Positions 1 to 7,284 of a DNA stretch of 12,031 nucleotides are shown here, in pieces. A model generated the notes under the pieces. It was given only the letters and a program-made list of their open reading frames with translations. It did no database searches and was not told where the DNA came from. The stretch covers positions 1 to 12,031 of the forward strand of contig CADWAF010002880.1 in NCBI GenBank assembly GCA_902984215.1, in the 5' to 3' direction. Both the position numbers and the translations under genes were made by a program. Origin of the DNA: Willaertia magna (Eukaryota > Heterolobosea > Eutetramitea > Acrasida > Naegleriidae). Positions within the stretch are counted from its first letter, which is position 1. Each line of letters begins with the position of its first letter.

Positions 1-1207
1 CAAGAAGATTTCACAAAAATAATTAATTCATCAAATTTTCCACCTGAAATTATTAATTATATATTTTCATATTTAAAAATTGATTTATCTTTTATTTTAA
101 AATTATCTTCTTTAAATAAACAACTTTACAATTTTTTTAATGAACATTCTTTTTGGAAAGATAATTTAAATAAATTTAATTTATTAACAACAAAACAGAA
201 AAATTTTACAACAAATTTTAAACAAATTTATGCAATTTTAAATCGTTATTTATATTTACAAAAATTAAAAGCCCAATCAGCAATTAAAATCGCAGAAAAA
301 AATTCATCAATAAAATCACCACGTATTGCCATAATTGGAAATGGTGGATGCGGTAAATCAACTTTAGTTTCACAATTTGTAAGTTTTATTTTATTGTTTT
401 TTCATTTTAATATTTTGTAAAAACTTTTTTTGTAAAGGTTCAAAATGTATTTCCAACTGAATACGAGTATGTATAATTTTTTTATTGAAATATTTAATTT
501 TATTGTTTATAGTCCTACCATTGAAGATGTTTACAAAAAACATTATAAATTTAATAATCAATCTTATTTATTACAAATTTTAGATACCGCCGGTCCAGAA
601 GTAAGTTTTACAAAAATTTACAAAAACCAATCACTATAACAATAATTTACAACTATAGGAATACCTATCATTACAAGATCAATATAGTAAAACATGTGAA
701 GGATTTATATTTGTAATTTCAATGTTAGACATTAACAACTCTTTCGAAAGATTTTCTTATAATTTACAAAAAATCATTCGCGTTAAAGAAGCGTTTTCTT
801 TTCCAGCCGTTGTTTGCGTAATGAAAACCGACGCTGTAATGGAATGGTTAAATAATAATTTAGATGAATTTAATAAATTAAAACAAAAAATTACAGATTT
901 TATTGAAAATCATAATGTTATTTATAGAAGTGAAAATATTCCATTATTATTTGTGGATGGTCATAAAAGTGATGAAGTAGAGAACGTTTTTCAAAAATTA
1001 ATTGAAAAGTTTGAAATGATGGATGGCATGTTAAAAGTGTCATTTGATTGTAAAGAATTTACTGATTTAGTAAAGTTAGTTAAAAAGAATGAAAATGATA
1101 GAGATTTATTATTTGAAGTTGTTGTTGAAAAATTTAATTTGGCAAATGATATTGTAATTAGAGATGACATTTCAACAGTTGACAAAAAGAAATGCTTAAT
1201 GATGTAA
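1..1207 (+). CDS. F-box-Ras GTPase fusion protein, copy 1 (5' end cut by the window)
   Basis: Four exons give an open frame: 1-378, 438-466, 513-600 and 659-1207. The introns run GTAAGT..AG, GTATGT..AG and GTAAGT..AG. Against copy 2 at 2447, only about two N-terminal codons are missing. The N-terminus is an F-box (FPPEIINYIFSYL, then a HSFWKDNL motif), expected to bind Skp1 in an SCF ubiquitin ligase. A basic linker leads to a Ras-family G domain: P-loop GNGGCGKS at bases 337-360, switch I YDPTIED across the second intron, and DTAGPEEY at the third intron junction. The last residues, KKKCLMM, form a polybasic CaaX box with Met last, which predicts farnesylation and membrane anchoring. Oddities: Pro replaces catalytic Gln61 (codon 595-597), NKxD reads MKTD (821 onward), and the ETSAK position reads FVDGH. 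Domain identity is firm. The cellular role, a GTP-switched membrane F-box receptor, is inferred. Confidence 0.88.
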
Positions 1208-1291
1208 TACAACCTATTGTATTCCACATTGCGTTTAGCTTCCTTAGAGAAATGATTCAAAAATAAATTTTATACAAGAAATTTAATTAAC

Positions 1292-1310
1292 ATTCTTTCT
1301 ACAACACTTT
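1292..1310. repeat. 19-base exact repeat, first copy
   Basis: The 19 bases starting ATTCTTTCTACAACAC recur exactly at 6525-6543. Both copies lie in the same orientation in intergenic sequence downstream of plus-strand F-box genes and before the 3' end of a minus-strand gene. The function is unknown. It could be a 3'-UTR element or a leftover of duplicated sequence. Confidence 0.6.
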
Positions 1311-1376
1311 TACAACAGGTTTGGTAGTGATGGGAATTTATACCTTTCTGGTTCAAATAAAATAAAAGATATTTAA
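1309..1376 (+). pseudogene. Relic of a beta-propeller gene 3' end
   Basis: The stretch reads D-G-N-L-Y-L-S, then G-S-N-K-I-K-D-I and TAA at 1374-1376. It aligns base for base with the last codons of the beta-propeller gene (about 4694-4752), with a 6-base deletion and one inserted A near the end. Just before it, TTACAACAGGTTT at 1310-1322 also occurs in that gene near 4589-4601, which suggests an internal deletion of roughly 90 bases. The relic follows F-box-Ras copy 1, exactly where the intact beta-propeller gene sits relative to copy 2. The best reading is a duplicated two-gene unit whose second gene has decayed here. The downstream match is strong; the upstream 13-base match could be chance. 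Confidence 0.7.
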
Positions 1377-1396
1377 AAAAATTGAAAAATAATAAT

Positions 1397-2326
1397 TTAA
1401 TAAAAATAAATATCTGTCAATAAGTTGTTTTTTACACTTTCTTTTAATCTAAAATAAAATTGTAATAAATTCTTACTAGTTTTTTTCTTTACAAAAAAAG
1501 AACCATAAAAATAAACATCACTAAACATTTCCCAACGTTCATTTGATTCCAAAAATGGTAATTCTAAACAAAATGGAACTAAAGCTTCAGAAGAAGCTAA
1601 ACAAAAACAATCAGCACTTCCAACTCCATAAACATTTCCTAAATTAGATAAAAATAAAGAATGATTCATTCCACATTCAATATCAATAATATATTCATTT
1701 TCTTTTAACAAATTTGAATTTAAAATAATTTTTTTAAAAACTCCTTCTTGAATATAATTTTTACCAATTTGGTTATGATTATTATTACCACAAATAAATA
1801 TTTCATTAAATTTATTTAAAAATAATGAATGATAGACACCTGCCTGAATAGAAATTATATTTTTTAATCCAATTATTTCTGTTGGAGTTTGTTTTATTTC
1901 TAAATTTAAACTAAATCCAAGTTGTTGATAGTTATTATTACCTAAACCAAATACAAAACCTTCTTTTGTTAAAAATAAAGTGTGACTACCACCACTTTCT
2001 ATATTTATAACACTTTTTTCAAATGTTTTATTTAATTGATTTTGAAAAGTGACATGAAAAGTAAATTCTTCAAATTTATCTTCTTTTTTTGGTCCACATT
2101 TATAAATTTTATTATATTCTTCTTTTGTTAAAATAAAACAAGTTTCTCCAGTACATGAAATTTTTAGAATTTCCTTGTTTTGTAAAATTGTTATGGGACT
2201 AACTTTTTGTTTATTTAATATTGGAAGATTTAAATGATTGTCAAGAATATCATTATCAATCAATGCGTAAACGGGATAAGAAGAGAGATCATTTGGTGTA
2301 CTACTAAGTTGATGATTGTCGGACAT
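1397..2326 (-). CDS. RCC1-repeat (ATS1-like) beta-propeller protein
   Basis: This is a single 309-residue frame. The ATG follows an A-rich run on the minus strand and the gene ends at TAA. It carries recognisable RCC1 repeats: a weak one near residues 54-80, then about 106-140 (GGSHTLFLTKEGFVFGLGNN), 157-190 (AGVYHSLFLNKFNEIFICGN) and 213-245 (CGMNHSLFLSNLGNVYGVG). The tail of about 60 residues is less regular. RCC1 proteins usually have seven blades, so four or so clear ones suggest a short or diverged propeller. The family includes guanine-nucleotide exchange factors and ubiquitin-ligase subunits (HERC proteins), so neither role can be assigned here. It lies between two F-box-Ras genes, tail-to-tail with copy 1 and head-to-head with copy 2 (120 bases between start codons), so shared regulation is possible. 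Confidence 0.82.
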   Translation of the reverse strand: MSDNHQLSSTPNDLSSYPVYALIDNDILDNHLNLPILNKQKVSPITILQNKEILKISCTGETCFILTKEEYNKIYKCGPKKEDKFEEFTFHVTFQNQLNKTFEKSVINIESGGSHTLFLTKEGFVFGLGNNNYQQLGFSLNLEIKQTPTEIIGLKNIISIQAGVYHSLFLNKFNEIFICGNNNHNQIGKNYIQEGVFKKIILNSNLLKENEYIIDIECGMNHSLFLSNLGNVYGVGSADCFCLASSEALVPFCLELPFLESNERWEMFSDVYFYGSFFVKKKTSKNLLQFYFRLKESVKNNLLTDIYFY

Positions 2327-2446
2327 TTTTTATTTCTTTTAAATTAAATACTAACCCTTCAACCTACAGTGCGGTTTACAATACAAGTTCTATAAATTTC
2401 AGTTCCAATCGTTTTGTAACGAAATTATAAAATTAATTAAAAAAAA
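2327..2446. promoter_or_regulatory. Bidirectional intergenic promoter region
   Basis: These 120 bases separate the divergent start codons of the RCC1 gene (minus) and F-box-Ras copy 2 (plus), so both promoters must lie here or overlap the genes. The middle is richer in G and C than either edge and holds a small inverted repeat, TCGTT-TTGT-AACGA (2409-2422). Both start codons are preceded by A-rich runs on their own strand. No known factor site is claimed. Confidence 0.5.
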
Positions 2447-3669
2447 ATGTCACAACAAGATATTACAGAAATTATAAGTTCATCAAATTTTCCACCTGAA
2501 ATTATTAATTATATTTTTTCTTATTTAAAAATTGATTTATCTTTTATTTTAAAATTATCTTTTTTAAATAAACAATGTTACTATTTTTATGATCAACATT
2601 CTTTTTGGAAAGATAATTTAAATAAATTTAATTTATTAACAACAGAAGATATAGTTTTTACTAAAAATTTTAAACAAATTTATGCAATTTTAAATCATTA
2701 TTTACATTTACAAAAATTAAAAGCTCAATCGAAAAAATTAAAAAGTGTTAAAAAGAAAAATAAAGAAAATTTAAAAACTTTATATTTGGCTGTTATAGGA
2801 CAAGGAGGATGTGGCAAATCAACTTTAGTTTTAAAATTTGTAAGTTTTATTTTATTTATTTATTTCAATTTAATTTTAATTAATAACAACTTGAAAGGTT
2901 CAAAATATATTAATATCAGATTATGAGTATGTTATTTTATTTATTGTAATTTATTATTTTTTATTTTTTGTAATTTATAGTCCAACAATTGAAGATGCTT
3001 ATAGAAAACATTATAAATTTAATAATGAATCTTATTTATTAGAAATATTAGATACTGCAGGTCAAGAAGTAAGTTTTTTTTAACAAAGTTATTCATTTAA
3101 AACAAAATAATAATAATTACAAAAAATTACAAAATAAGGAATACCTTGCATTACAAGAGCAATATATGAAAACAACTGAAGGATTTATATTTGTCATTTC
3201 AATGATTGATATTAAATATTCTTTTGAAAGATTTTCTAAAGATATTAAAAAAATTATACATTGTAAAGAAGCATTTTCTTTTCCATTTATTGTTTGTGTA
3301 ATGAAAACAGATATTGTAATGGATGAATATGGTTTAGATGAATTTAATAATAGAAAACAAGAAATTATTGAATTTGTGGAAAGTCATAATATTCTTTATA
3401 AAGAAAATATTCCAATTTTATTTACTGACGTTCAAAGTGACAAAGAAGTTGAAAATGTGTTTCAAACATTAATTGAAAAGTTTGAAATGATGGATGGCAT
3501 GTTAAAAGTGACATTTGATTGTAAAGAATTTACAGAAATGTGTAAATTGATGAAACAGAATGAAAATGATAGAGATTTATTATATGAAAGTGTTATTGCA
3601 AAATATAATTTATCTAAAAGTAATGAGGAAATGTCTATGGTTGACAAAAAGAAATGTGTAATGATGTAA
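2447..3669 (+). CDS. F-box-Ras GTPase fusion protein, copy 2 (complete)
   Basis: Exons 2447-2839, 2898-2926, 2981-3068 and 3139-3669 join to a 346-residue protein. Intron positions and phases are identical to copy 1, including a 29-base second exon. The ATG follows a run of A residues. Residues about 14-60 form the F-box (FPPEIINYIFSYL..HSFWKDNL), residues 90-112 a Lys-rich linker, and 114-290 a Ras-type G domain. Within it are the P-loop GQGGCGKS (118-125), switch I YDPTIED (140-146) with the Mg-binding Thr, and DTAGQEEY (165-172) with the catalytic Gln kept. Position 225 is Met, so NKxD reads MKTD, and the SAK motif is replaced (FTDVQ). A 50-residue extension ends in KKKCVMM, a CaaX box typical for farnesyltransferase. 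By family knowledge the F-box recruits Skp1/Cullin and the CaaX anchors to membrane. The combined role is inference. Unlike copy 1, its switch II looks hydrolysis-competent. Confidence 0.92.
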
Positions 3670-3807
3670 TCTTAAATATTTCTATTTTTGTTCCATTTTA
3701 AATAATCCAATTTAATCTTTAATTTGTTTAGCTTTAATGTTTTTAATAATTTAGACAGCTTTAATTCACAACAAAATTGTAAGTGTTTACATTTTTTACA
3801 AAAAAAA

Positions 3808-4752
3808 ATGGCTCATCTGTTATTTCAAGATGTTTCTTTTATTTTCAAAGAAGATGAATCTTTTGAAAACAATGATATTACTTCAAATTCACAATTATTA
3901 CACAATTATTTAATTAAACAATTTAAAAATGCAAAAAATAATAAATTATTTCAAAAACTATATTCTGAAAATTTTAATTTAATTTACACTTTAAAAAATT
4001 CAAATTTTACAACTCCATATGATGTTAAAACAAATTATAAATTTATTTTTATTGCTTCTAAGAATTTAAATCGTGTCAGTGTCTTTCATCGTTTGACAAG
4101 AGAACATTTTACAAATATAAACATTTCAAATTGTGCCTGTACAACTCTTTGTTTAGATCCAAATGATGAAAATGATTTATATATTACTGGATGTAATAAT
4201 AAATTTATTTATCATTATAGATATAATAATTTATTATCTACTTTTGAATTTATTACAAAATTTAACGGTGAATTTTCTTGGGTTACAAATATTGTAATTG
4301 ATAAACAATTAATTTATTGTGTAGAACGTTTTCAAAGTAAAATTATTATTTTAAATAAAGAAAATGGACAGTTAGTTAGAGAAATTAAAAATAATTACGC
4401 AAGTCAACCTTGGAGTATAGCATTGACCGATAAAGATTACTTTTTTTTAACAAGTTTATATTCAAACTGTATTTCAAAAATTTCCTTAATTGATGGAAAA
4501 ATAATTAAATCTTATTATGGAATAGAAAAAGCTACTGGAATGATTGTTAATGATAAAACTAATCATTTATTAATTGGTTGTAATAATATTACAACAGGTT
4601 TAAACAAAATTTGTATTTTTGATTGTAAAACTTTAGAATTAATTGGAGAATTTAAAGATGATTTAGATGGTATTATGGGTTTAGATATTGATTGTGATGG
4701 AAATTTATACCTTTCTGATATTGTTTCAAGTAAAATAAAGATATTTAATTAA
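3808..4752 (+). CDS. Six-bladed/NHL-like beta-propeller protein
   Basis: This is a 314-residue intronless frame. The reading frame extends further upstream, but the first ATG is at 3808, directly after a run of nine A, matching the start context of neighbours. After about 60 residues of leader, the protein repeats units of 40-50 residues with the pattern hydrophobic-Asp-x-x-G/D-x-x-hydrophobic-Tyr-hydrophobic-x-D/S. Examples are LDPNDENDLYITG, VIDKQLIYCVERFQSKI, LIDGKIIKSYYG and DCDGNLYLSDIVSSKIKIF, the last being a good NHL-repeat match. Such propellers act as protein-binding platforms, for example in TRIM-NHL ubiquitin ligases. No catalytic residues are visible. It lies 138 bases after F-box-Ras copy 2 and just before the F-box/LRR gene, same strand. 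A decayed copy sits at 1309-1376. Family is fairly sure; partner and process are unknown. Confidence 0.72.
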   Translation: MAHLLFQDVSFIFKEDESFENNDITSNSQLLHNYLIKQFKNAKNNKLFQKLYSENFNLIYTLKNSNFTTPYDVKTNYKFIFIASKNLNRVSVFHRLTREHFTNINISNCACTTLCLDPNDENDLYITGCNNKFIYHYRYNNLLSTFEFITKFNGEFSWVTNIVIDKQLIYCVERFQSKIIILNKENGQLVREIKNNYASQPWSIALTDKDYFFLTSLYSNCISKISLIDGKIIKSYYGIEKATGMIVNDKTNHLLIGCNNITTGLNKICIFDCKTLELIGEFKDDLDGIMGLDIDCDGNLYLSDIVSSKIKIFN

Positions 4753-4791
4753 TGTTAAAACTTGGTAAACCGAAAAAAAAATTAAAAAAAA

Positions 4792-6316
4792 ATGTTTGAA
4801 GAAAGAAATTTAAAGAAAAGAAAAATAGAACAATTATTTTATTCGGATATAATTATTGAAATTTCAAAATTTGTAAATAGTTTTAAAGATTATTTTAATT
4901 TATCTCAAGTTAATAAATATTTTTATAAAACAATGACTGAAGAAAATAATATTTCATTAAATAATTTATTTAAAAATAACGCAATTAAAATAAATGAAAG
5001 TTTTATTAAATTTATTCCAAATTATTTTTATAATTTATATAATTTAAATATTAAGTTGTTAAATGTTGATATTTTAAAACAATTAAATAAGCTTAAATAT
5101 TTAAAACTGGAAACTACAACTGCGCAGATCACAGATTCAAGTTTACAAAATTTAATTAATTTAGAAGAATTATATTGTAATAATTCTTCTATACATGGTA
5201 CTTGTTAAAAATTTTATTAGTTTAAAAAATTTAGAAGTGTACAATAATCTTTTTATTAAAGACGATCGTTTAATTAATTTAAAAAATTTAACAACATTAA
5301 ATATAATGAATAATCCTTCTATAAATGGTTCCTGTTTTAATTATTTAAATAATTTAACTTTTTTAACAATGACTGGAACTTATATAAATATAAATTATTT
5401 AAAATATTTACAAAATTTAAAAAACTTAACACTTTTTAATGCTGAAAAAAGTTTTACTTTTCAATATTTTAAAAGTCTTGAAAATTTATATCTTTTTAGT
5501 TGTAATACAAAAGATGAAGATTTAAATAATTTAAATTCTTTAAAAAGATTACGTTTAGATTTTTGTAATGAAATTGCTGGAAATTGTTTTATTTATTTAA
5601 ATAATTTGGAATATTTAAAAGTTGATAGTTGTAAAATTAATGAAAATAATTTACAATATTTATTAAATTTAAGAACTTTAATAATTAAAGATCAATATGT
5701 TTGTGGGAAATATTTTATGTGTTTAAAAAATTTAAAAAAATTAAAATTTAACAAAATAAATAATTTTGTTGAAGATTATATTTATGTTTTAACAAATTTA
5801 GAAAATTTAAATGTTGAAAATATTTCAATATTTACCGGAAGATATTTAAACAAATTTGTAAATTTAACAAAATTAAATGTTTCAAGTACAAATATAAATG
5901 ATGAACATTTATTTAAAAATATAAAATTAAAGAAATTAAACATATCTAATTGCAAAGTTATTTCTGGAAAATGTTTTAAATATTTACAATCTTTACAAAT
6001 TCTTAATTTAAAAGGAACTCGTTTGTTAACAACAGAATATTTAAATAATTTAATTAATTTAAAAGAATTAAATATTAAAAAAACAAATATTTCGAAAGCT
6101 GAATTTTTATTAAATTTAAGTAAATTACAAATATTAAAAATTGATGGCAGTTTCATTGATTTTTTTTACAATGAAATTAAAGAATTACAATTTTACATTG
6201 AAAGAGGATTTTTATTAGGTGAATCAATTAAATTTATTGTTCATAAAAAATCAAAAGAAAGTATGTTAAGAGAAGATATAATTTATAATCTTAAAAAGGA
6301 AGAAAATGATTTATAA
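4792..6316 (+). CDS. F-box-like/leucine-rich-repeat protein, interrupted by one frameshift
   Basis: The ATG at 4792 follows an A run and opens a frame that stops at TAA 5206-5208. A second frame, open through this point, continues to TAA 6314-6316, and the repeat pattern runs straight across. Comparison with later repeats (GSCFNYL, GNCFIYL, GKCFKYL) shows the Phe after G-T-C is missing: two T's appear to be lost at about 5205. Joined, the protein is about 507 residues. A weak F-box-like segment lies near residues 15-45 (FYSDIIIEISKFVNSFKDYFNLSQVNKYFY), then about 15 LRRs of 22-25 residues. Family knowledge makes it an SCF substrate adaptor, with LRRs binding the target. The break could be a recent pseudogenising mutation, a sequencing or assembly error, or less likely a recoding site. 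The rest of the frame is undamaged, which favours error or recency. A further 55 codons are open in frame beyond the stop. Confidence 0.72.
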
Positions 6317-6323
6317 AAGTATA

Positions 6324-6483
6324 CAAATTGTAAATACAAAACTCCCTCTGTTTTAAACAAACCAATACACAAAACAAAGAGGAAGAACATTTTAAGAAGA
6401 GCTGCGGAAATGGTAAGATTACTTGAGGCGTTAAAAAGCACTAAGTCAGTAATTCTGAATTTGTATTTACAAAAAACAATTTG
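6324..6483. repeat. Imperfect terminal inverted repeat enclosing about 120 bases
   Basis: The left arm is CAAATTGTAAATACAAA (6324-6340). The right arm is TTTGTATTTAC (6460-6470) plus CAATTTG (6477-6483) with six extra bases between. Eleven plus six or seven bases pair. The enclosed DNA has a higher GC content than its surroundings. This could be a small MITE-like insertion or a structured RNA. I see no clear target-site duplication at the edges, so an element is unproven. Confidence 0.35.
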
Positions 6484-6524
6484 ATTGACAACGTTATGAT
6501 ATTTACCTCAATTTTTTCATAACG

Positions 6525-6543
6525 ATTCTTTCTACAACACTTT
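6525..6543. repeat. 19-base exact repeat, second copy
   Basis: This is an exact match to 1292-1310 (ATTCTTTCTACAACAC plus TTT), 5.2 kb away and in the same orientation. After it the sequences differ (ACAAAGAGG here, TACAACAGG there), although the bases remain loosely alike. Both follow the 3' end of a plus-strand F-box gene. Confidence 0.6.
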
Positions 6544-6630
6544 ACAAAGAGGCATCCAAGGGAATGAGGCCTAAGATTTACATTGCAATATAATAATATA
6601 ATGAAAAAGATTAAAGGATTTTATAAAACT

Positions 6631-7284
6631 TTACAACAAATATCTCATTTCAAAAGCTGATCCCCAATCAATATCAATACACCTCTCACAATTATAACAT
6701 TTATAAATAATATTCACACCAAATTCATTACCATCATCAAAACTTGAGTGATAAATAATTCTCCAATCAACTCTTTTACAAAATGGACATTTCATTGAAT
6801 GAATAAAATAATTTTCAATCTCTAAAGGAATATTTGTATAACAATCCGTTATTATAGATGTATCTTTTTGGGTTGAGTAAAATCCACACCAAAAACCTTC
6901 AAAATGATTACAAAAAGGTTCATAAGGGATTTTTAAAAGAGGTTTTAATGTAAATTTAATTTTTTTTTCAAAAATTTTAAAGACTTTATTGTTTTTTTGT
7001 AATAAATTAAATTGTTCTAATAGATTTGTTAATTCAATGTTAATGACAGAGTTAGATTCTCTCATTGTTTTGTAATGTAATTTAAAATTATTTTCATTAT
7101 TGTTTAAAGTCCAATTATTTTCTAAACAAAATATTTTCCAAATATTAATTTCACTTTCTAATAAATTATTAAAATATTTATTTATTAATAATAAATTAAA
7201 TACTTGATTAAAATTAATATTTTGCGAAAATAAATAATTAAATATAATTTCCCAAATTTCATTAGGTAAAGCACTTATTTCCAT
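6631..7284 (-). CDS. F-box protein with C-terminal zinc ribbon
   Basis: This is a 217-residue intronless frame. The frame runs a little further upstream without an ATG; the first ATG is at 7284, preceded by an A/T run, and puts the F-box at the extreme N-terminus as usual. Residues 4-45 match the F-box (ISALPNEIWEIIFNYLF, then LLLINKYFNNLL and INIWKIFC). The C-terminal third has CPFC near residues 166-169 and CYNC near 196-199, with another Cys at about 202. The CxxC pairs lie 26 residues apart, a plausible zinc-binding ribbon. The middle (about 80-150) is Lys/Asn-rich with no known fold. F-box families act as SCF substrate receptors; the ribbon would be the target- or nucleic-acid-binding part, which is inference. 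It is tail-to-tail with the F-box/LRR gene and head-to-head with the TPR gene. Confidence 0.8.
   Translation of the reverse strand: MEISALPNEIWEIIFNYLFSQNINFNQVFNLLLINKYFNNLLESEINIWKIFCLENNWTLNNNENNFKLHYKTMRESNSVINIELTNLLEQFNLLQKNNKVFKIFEKKIKFTLKPLLKIPYEPFCNHFEGFWCGFYSTQKDTSIITDCYTNIPLEIENYFIHSMKCPFCKRVDWRIIYHSSFDDGNEFGVNIIYKCYNCERCIDIDWGSAFEMRYLL

Larger units (their letters stand above)
6317..6630. other. Intergenic region between convergent genes with GC-richer insert and inverted repeats
   Basis: No convincing independent gene is seen. From 6317 to 6481 the frame of the upstream LRR gene stays open for 55 codons after its stop, ending at TGA 6482-6484, and is basic and less AT-rich than the flanks. 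That same stretch is bounded by an imperfect inverted repeat (6324-6340 and 6460-6483). A second, exact 8-base inverted repeat, CGTTATGA / TCATAACG, lies at 6492-6499 and 6517-6524 with a 17-base loop. The 19-base repeat shared with 1292-1310 starts at 6525. Confidence 0.45.

Noticed and set aside
445..639. Open frame starting inside exon 2 of F-box-Ras copy 1
   Set aside because: It reads through an intron and shares only the exon 3 frame with the real gene. The spliced model gives a continuous Ras domain.
991..1260. Minus-strand open frame opposite exon 4 of copy 1
   Set aside because: It is a shadow of the coding strand. The same shadow recurs opposite copy 2 at 3462-3647, as expected from homologous DNA.
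2840..2926. Continuation of the 2447 frame past residue 131
   Set aside because: It is intron 1 read-through (GTAAGT at 2840); copy 1 has the same intron and the Ras sequence resumes at 2898.
3724..3807. Upstream extension of the beta-propeller protein
   Set aside because: The extension begins at TTG; the first ATG with the A-rich start context used by neighbours is at 3808.
5195..5215. Programmed +1 frameshift in the LRR gene
   Set aside because: Skipping one T would restore the frame but lose the consensus Phe, so a two-base deletion or a read error fits better without further evidence.
5782..6156. Minus-strand 124-codon open frame opposite the LRR gene
   Set aside because: Repeat-derived shadow; its residues mirror the LRR periodicity and it has no recognisable features of its own.
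6492..6524. Hairpin CGTTATGA / TCATAACG as a transcription terminator
   Set aside because: Intrinsic hairpin terminators are a bacterial device and this is a eukaryotic genome. The 17-base loop also makes a functional stem doubtful.
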